Assembly: GCA_024234975.1 (NCBI GenBank)
Contig: JACKNH010000035.1
Coordinates: 1 to 36,824 of the forward strand
DNA from: Gammaproteobacteria bacterium
GTDB lineage: Bacteria > Pseudomonadota > Gammaproteobacteria > Ga0077536
Length of the DNA: 36,824 bases
Direction: 5' to 3'
A model generated the notes under the pieces. That model had not been told where the DNA came from, did not search any database, and saw nothing but the letters and a program-made list of their open reading frames with translations. Positions 33,063-36,824 of this stretch are shown one piece after another. Position numbers and translations under genes: made by a program. Position 1 is the first letter of the stretch. Each line of letters starts with the position of its first letter.

Positions 33063-33594
33063 TAAAAATTCCCCTCTTGAACAATAAGGAACAGTTGCCC
33101 CAAGACAACTGCGTGCAACTGGCGTTGCGCCGGCTACGGACAATCAACTACCTGTGTCCATCCGCATGCCGATGGCCCGACGCCCACGGGGTCAGGTCAT
33201 CAACTCCAGAAATCAGAAACTTCGGAAAGCCTCAACGCCGCCCTCGGGCCGTAACGGCCACCGGCGTCAACGCAGATGTATCCAATCCCCCCCCGGGCAA
33301 TTTGCCGAGGCGATATAGTACGGGCAGATTCACACCACGGAACGTTTCTCATCCCCATGGATCGACACAAACCGCATTAAAAAAATATTACATCCTATTA
33401 TCGAAACAACTATGACAAAAACAACGACGCAATTGCGGAAGAAAATTTCATACATTGGGAAATCCCGCGCCCATTTGTGCTCGTTTGTGGCACGCGCACC
33501 TACATTCGTGCAATTTTTACAGCCACTGTTGACCGCTGATTCAGGCGTATTTTTGTGGCTGGGAACAACCCGGTGTGCCAGCCGATCGGACCGG
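33063..33594. other. Divergent intergenic region between TonB receptor and pseudogene
   Basis: No gene is supported in these 532 bases, though a frame open from 33412 runs into the pseudogene. An eight-C run at 33287-33294 lies about 230 bp from the receptor start. An AT-rich patch (about 33378-33425) may hold a promoter toward the pseudogene. A receptor promoter should lie in the first 200 bp but is not obvious. Confidence 0.4.
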
Positions 33595-33953
33595 TTGCAC
33601 GCGACGTGTTTCGTCACGCTCTGGCTCGTCGCGCAGTGGCTGACTGCCTTACCTGCGGGCGCCGAAACCGTGATCCGGACGAGCCGGATCTGGGATCCGG
33701 TTTCCGGAATTCTTGAGAATCGTGATATCCACGTCGATCAAGGCCGCATTATCGCGCTCAGCGCTCAGCGATCAGCGATCAGCGAGGGATTGCGGATGTG
33801 GATTTGCGGGGCCTCACCGTGCTGCCCGGTCTTATCGATACACACAGCCACATCGCCGCCGGAATCATCGCGGTGAAAGGTGACCCGCTGGAGCGGATTG
33901 AGGACATTCTGAATGTCGAATTTGTCATGGCGCGCGGCCAGCGGATGCGCTGA
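33595..33953 (+). pseudogene. Decayed exported amidohydrolase (frameshift plus internal deletion)
   Basis: One frame reads a signal peptide region (CFVTLWLVAQWLTALPAGAE) and then TVIRTSRIWDPVSGILENRD and VDQGRIIAL, the N-terminal strand of amidohydrolase-superfamily enzymes. At 33757-33784 there are four 7-bp repeats, after which the family continues in another frame: VDLRGLTVLPGLIDTHSHIA, the metal-binding entry of the barrel. This jumps straight to GIIAVKGDPLERIEDILNV and VEFVMARGQRMR, the usual C-terminus, ending at TGA 33951-33953. About 300 residues of the catalytic barrel are missing. So the gene is dead: a shifted frame plus a deletion. The start is unclear: TTG 33595 is a guess, and the open frame extends upstream to 33412. 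Confidence 0.8.
33757..33784 (+). repeat. Four tandem 7-bp repeats at the pseudogene frameshift
   Basis: CTCAGCG, CTCAGCG, ATCAGCG, ATCAGCG run in tandem. Each unit is 7 bp, so gain or loss of one changes the frame. The reading frame of the amidohydrolase switches exactly here: one more unit, or two fewer, would restore it. This suggests slippage caused the shift. Confidence 0.85.
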
Positions 33954-34042
33954 AAAGCACCGCCCGACGCCGACGATAGCGAGCGTCGCGCGTCATGCAC
34001 TTTCATCCACGGTTACCACTGATGCTCCGAGTCAAGACGATG

Positions 34043-34987
34043 TCATGCCCTGTGCTTTGCAGGCAGGCCCTTGAAGAACTGCCAGATCAAGGTGGTGGCA
34101 TCCACGGCCGAATCCGGCTCATCGCCGGCACGTGACCCGCGCTTGCCACCTGGCCAGGCGTGGCCCGATTTCTTCAGAACATAGTGCACGACATCGTTGC
34201 CGTTGGGGCAGTGATGCTTGAGCAATGTCATTGTCGCATTGTCCTCCAGGACTTCGGCAGGGCCACTGCAACCATTGGCCCTGGCCCAGAATGCATTCTG
34301 CGCAAGCGCAGGCAACGTCGGCGTGCCATCCCACGCACGCCGCCCGCGGCCATCAGTCAGCCCGCCTTCGTATTTGACGCTGCGATCCAGCATGCCATTG
34401 AAAATGATCGCGGGAACCGGCAGTGCCGGCAGCGCCTCGTCGCCAAACAAGGCGCCGACAACGGGCGCGAGGCCGGCAATACGATCCGCCAACGCAATCG
34501 CCAACTGGTGGCTCATCATGCCGCCGTTCGACATCCCGGTGACGAATACGCGGCCGGTATCAACGGGGTAATCCGCCGCGAGCTTGTCGATCAACATCCG
34601 GATGAATCGCGCCTCGTCCATATCCTTGCGCATACCCGTGCCACAACAGTGGGTCGAGTTCCATGTCAGCAACATGTTGCGTGTCGGCCCCGTGCCTTCG
34701 GGATAGGCCACGATAAAGCCTTCCCGTTTTGCCAGTTCTGAAAAGCCGGTCATGCGCATGGTGATAGCGGCGTTACCGCCGCCGCCGTGCAGCACCAGAA
34801 CAAGGGGGACCTTGCGTCGCCCCTGCAATACGCGCGGAGCGCCGTCGACGACATAACGGCGCTCGCTGCCATCAACCGTCAGTTGCTGTTTGGCGGGCGC
34901 ATCGACCGAGCGCCGGTCGGCAGCGGCGGCGTCAACAGTCGAAATCAGCAACGGTAGTAGTATCAAAAGCGCACGTTTCGCAAACAT
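34043..34987 (-). CDS. Exported esterase, LpqC / PHB depolymerase-feruloyl esterase family
   Basis: A 314-aa alpha/beta hydrolase with signal peptide (about 1-23, ISTVDAAAA). The oxyanion loop is LVLHGGGGNA (about 64-73). The nucleophile is S153 in VTGMSNGGMMS (GxSxG), the acid D201 in NGMLDRSVKY and the base H276 in SGHAWPGG. The WNSTHCCGTGM segment (about 109-119) is typical of the LpqC/CE1 group that includes polyhydroxybutyrate depolymerases and feruloyl/acetyl esterases. It probably cleaves ester bonds in the periplasm or medium. GGAG seven bases before ATG 34987 supports the start. It is a single gene between the amidohydrolase relic and the surface protein. The exact substrate cannot be told from sequence. 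Confidence 0.92.
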   Translation of the reverse strand: MFAKRALLILLPLLISTVDAAAADRRSVDAPAKQQLTVDGSERRYVVDGAPRVLQGRRKVPLVLVLHGGGGNAAITMRMTGFSELAKREGFIVAYPEGTGPTRNMLLTWNSTHCCGTGMRKDMDEARFIRMLIDKLAADYPVDTGRVFVTGMSNGGMMSHQLAIALADRIAGLAPVVGALFGDEALPALPVPAIIFNGMLDRSVKYEGGLTDGRGRRAWDGTPTLPALAQNAFWARANGCSGPAEVLEDNATMTLLKHHCPNGNDVVHYVLKKSGHAWPGGKRGSRAGDEPDSAVDATTLIWQFFKGLPAKHRA

Positions 34988-35158
34988 GGAAATACTCCAG
35001 GCAATCTACGGTTCACTTCCCAGCAACGCTGCGGCCATGCAATTGGTTTACCCGCACAGATCACGTGTACAGGATGACCTCGGATCTCCGGATGCCAGGC
35101 GGTTACGAGGGCAAGTGCGTCGGGATGTTCCCTGGCGCAATGAATAGCCGCTCTGCCG

Positions 35159-36824
35159 CTACAACAATGATTGCAGAATTATGTTTATAACTGCGCCCTC
35201 GTTGAGCAGTGGATTCCTGCCGCGGGCGATTTCGACGCTGTCACTGACACCATCGTGATCAGAGTCACTGTCATTGATCGCGGTCCCCGCGAGGTATTCG
35301 GCAACATTACTCAAACCGTCGCCATCGGCATCACCGGCACCATCGTCACCATTGAGCGGATTCAGTCCATTGGCAGTTTCGATACTGTCCGGCAATCCAT
35401 CTCCATCGTCGTCCTCATCCGCGTTATTGCCAACGCCGTCGTTGTCAGTATCCGTGCTTTCAGCGGCGTTGGCGGGAAACGCATCGCTGGTATCGGGCAC
35501 GCCATCGTTGTCATCATCGGCATCACAGGCATCTCCCAAACCGTCGTGATCAAAATCGTCCTGATTCGCATTTGCGAGTTCGGGACAGTTGTCCTGAGGC
35601 CGGTTAATGCCATCGAGATCACCATCGAGGGTCAGTGACGTCAGCGTCAATGCGCGTGGTGGTCCATCGGGTTGATCGAGATCCAGTAGTACAGCCCCGG
35701 CATCACGAGCCAGCCAATAGCTATCGGTCGCGCTCACGTCTATTGCGCCGACCACGGGCAGGGTGCCGCTGGCCGCCTGGGCCACTTCCACCTTCAACGC
35801 GTCGTAGGTGCCGGAGGGTGTCTCTACCTGTTCCTGCACGATAACCTGTGCGGCGCTGGTGTATGGCACGGTTCCCAACACGGCAAACGAATTGCCGCTG
35901 GCCGACGCAATCTCCAGCGTGCCACTGCCTTGCAGCGTCGTCCCCGTCAGACCATTGGCCGGCAGCAACGGCAATGGCGGATTGTAGGTGAGTCGAAGCT
36001 CGTCATCCTGCTGGCGGACGAGTCGCAAACCATTGCCATCAAGGGTATAGAAGTTCGTCGCCAGATAGGGAACACCCGGCTGGCTTCCGGGTTCGGCAAA
36101 CTGCAAGGCCACCGCCTGATGGCCGTTGATGGCAAACGTTCCGGCAAGCCGGCTGACCGTGATTGATGTGTTGCCGAAATCGGTTGAATACACCCACTGT
36201 GCACCGACATCCAGCGGAAAATATTGTGCGGCGTCGAATGAAAGTTGCACCTGGGTCAAATCACCTATGGAACTGTTGGCGGGAGCGCTGTCGCTACCGG
36301 TCCCTGATAGTGATGCCGACATGACCAGCGGTCCGTAGCCCGGCTGGGCAAAGTTCAAGGTCACATTCCGCGTGGAATTGGCCGCCAGCAATCCCAACGA
36401 ACAGACGATCTGGTCACCTACATCGCAGCTGCCACCTTCGATCTGTGCGGAAACCCCACCGGCCGGTCGCGACAGTGTTACAGTCAAAACCACCGCCTGA
36501 ACACTGACACCCGACTGTGTGGAATCCGTGTTGGAAACGGAGAACAAATAGCTCAGAGCACTGGTGGTGGTCGGACCCTGCGGCTGCCGGGTGACCGCCA
36601 ATGCCAGGTCACTGATGTCGTTATCGGTCAAGGTCACTTCGGTTTCGGCGAGGATTTGCGCACTGGCGCCATCCCTGATCCGCAACCACAAGGTTTCGGA
36701 TTCTTCGCGCACATTGTCGTCGATGATGCCTAACGAAAGCGTCTGCGTAGCGTTGTCACCATCGGCAAAGGTGAGTGGGGTCGAAAGCGGTAGAAAATCC
36801 GCGCCCTGTGCGGCGCTGCCCGGC
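35159..36824 (-). CDS. Calx-beta / thrombospondin type-3 repeat surface protein (5' end cut by window)
   Basis: An open frame runs from the stop at 35159-35161 through the window end with no stop, so at least 555 residues are visible and the N-terminus is missing. The first visible part (LTFADGDNATQTLSLGIIDD, then ETLWLRIRD, then EVTLTDND) is a Calx-beta domain, which binds calcium. A central domain (about 90-400 of the visible part) contains a repeat-like beta region and LAxNFYTLDGNGLRLVRQ with no assigned fold. The C-terminal part, from GINRPQDNCPELANANQ, holds thrombospondin type-3 calcium-binding repeats (DADDDNDGVPDTSDAFP, DTDNDGVGNNADEDDDGD, DSDHDGVSDSVEIARGRNP). These are typical of secreted, cell-surface or adhesin-like proteins. 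Confidence 0.85.
   Translation of the reverse strand, partial: PGSAAQGADFLPLSTPLTFADGDNATQTLSLGIIDDNVREESETLWLRIRDGASAQILAETEVTLTDNDISDLALAVTRQPQGPTTTSALSYLFSVSNTDSTQSGVSVQAVVLTVTLSRPAGGVSAQIEGGSCDVGDQIVCSLGLLAANSTRNVTLNFAQPGYGPLVMSASLSGTGSDSAPANSSIGDLTQVQLSFDAAQYFPLDVGAQWVYSTDFGNTSITVSRLAGTFAINGHQAVALQFAEPGSQPGVPYLATNFYTLDGNGLRLVRQQDDELRLTYNPPLPLLPANGLTGTTLQGSGTLEIASASGNSFAVLGTVPYTSAAQVIVQEQVETPSGTYDALKVEVAQAASGTLPVVGAIDVSATDSYWLARDAGAVLLDLDQPDGPPRALTLTSLTLDGDLDGINRPQDNCPELANANQDDFDHDGLGDACDADDDNDGVPDTSDAFPANAAESTDTDNDGVGNNADEDDDGDGLPDSIETANGLNPLNGDDGAGDADGDGLSNVAEYLAGTAINDSDSDHDGVSDSVEIARGRNPLLNEGAVINIILQSLL

Noticed and set aside
1..36824. CRISPR array, rRNA or tRNA genes
   Set aside because: No regularly spaced direct repeats and no tRNA-like clover or TpsiC motifs were seen on either strand in the gaps between genes.

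Overview
The window reads as a GC-rich chromosomal segment of a Gram-negative bacterium. The envelope gene content supports this: a large TonB-dependent receptor, an OmpA-type C-terminal domain, lipoproteins, c-type cytochromes, Tat- and Sec-exported proteins and a protein with a VPLPA-like C-terminal sorting tail. The mix of DUF1592/DUF1552 proteins, a sulfatase, a TonB receptor and c-di-GMP proteins would fit a marine or soil gammaproteobacterium (Woeseia/Steroidobacter-like lineages come to mind). That placement is an inference from gene content, not a phylogeny.

Layout. (1) 1-2224: an integrase bracketed by a 17-bp near-identical direct repeat, plus a small lipoprotein gene with its own terminator. 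(2) 2486-4236: a J-domain/zinc/PilZ fusion and a VPLPA-tailed exported protein. (3) 4260-9450, minus strand: an OmpA-like protein, a di-heme cytochrome with one unusual heme motif, a formylglycine-type sulfatase and a DUF8021-like exported protein. (4) 9664-16005, minus strand: four-gene module A, read as MBL-fold protein, DUF1587/1592/1595/1588/1585 cytochrome, DUF1552 protein, exported ankyrin protein. A second DUF8021-like gene lies just upstream. (5) 17352-22768: a DUF4159 protein, a GGDEF diguanylate cyclase, an unrecognised exported 456-aa protein, a SnoaL/NTF2-like protein and a DUF2167 membrane protein. (6) 23253-29542, plus strand: module B, the same four families in the same order. 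(7) 29543-36824: a palindromic repeat element, the TonB-dependent receptor, a decayed amidohydrolase gene, a CE1/LpqC-type esterase, and the 3' part of a Calx-beta/thrombospondin-type-3 surface protein that runs off the window.

The main result is the inverted pair of four-gene modules A and B. In each, an exported MBL-fold protein and a DUF1552 protein carry twin-arginine signals, a large protein has two CxxCH heme motifs, and a secreted ankyrin protein has a conserved CxxC. Tight spacing or overlap of start and stop codons suggests each module is translated as a unit. This looks like an uncharacterised periplasmic redox/hydrolase system. The copies have diverged: the MBL protein of module A has lost the second half of its HxHxDH metal motif, and its ankyrin protein has gained an insertion. 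The sulfatase, esterase, di-heme cytochrome and TonB receptor suggest uptake and processing of a complex, possibly sulfated or aromatic, substrate. That substrate is a guess. All statements come from reading the sequence; no database search was run.
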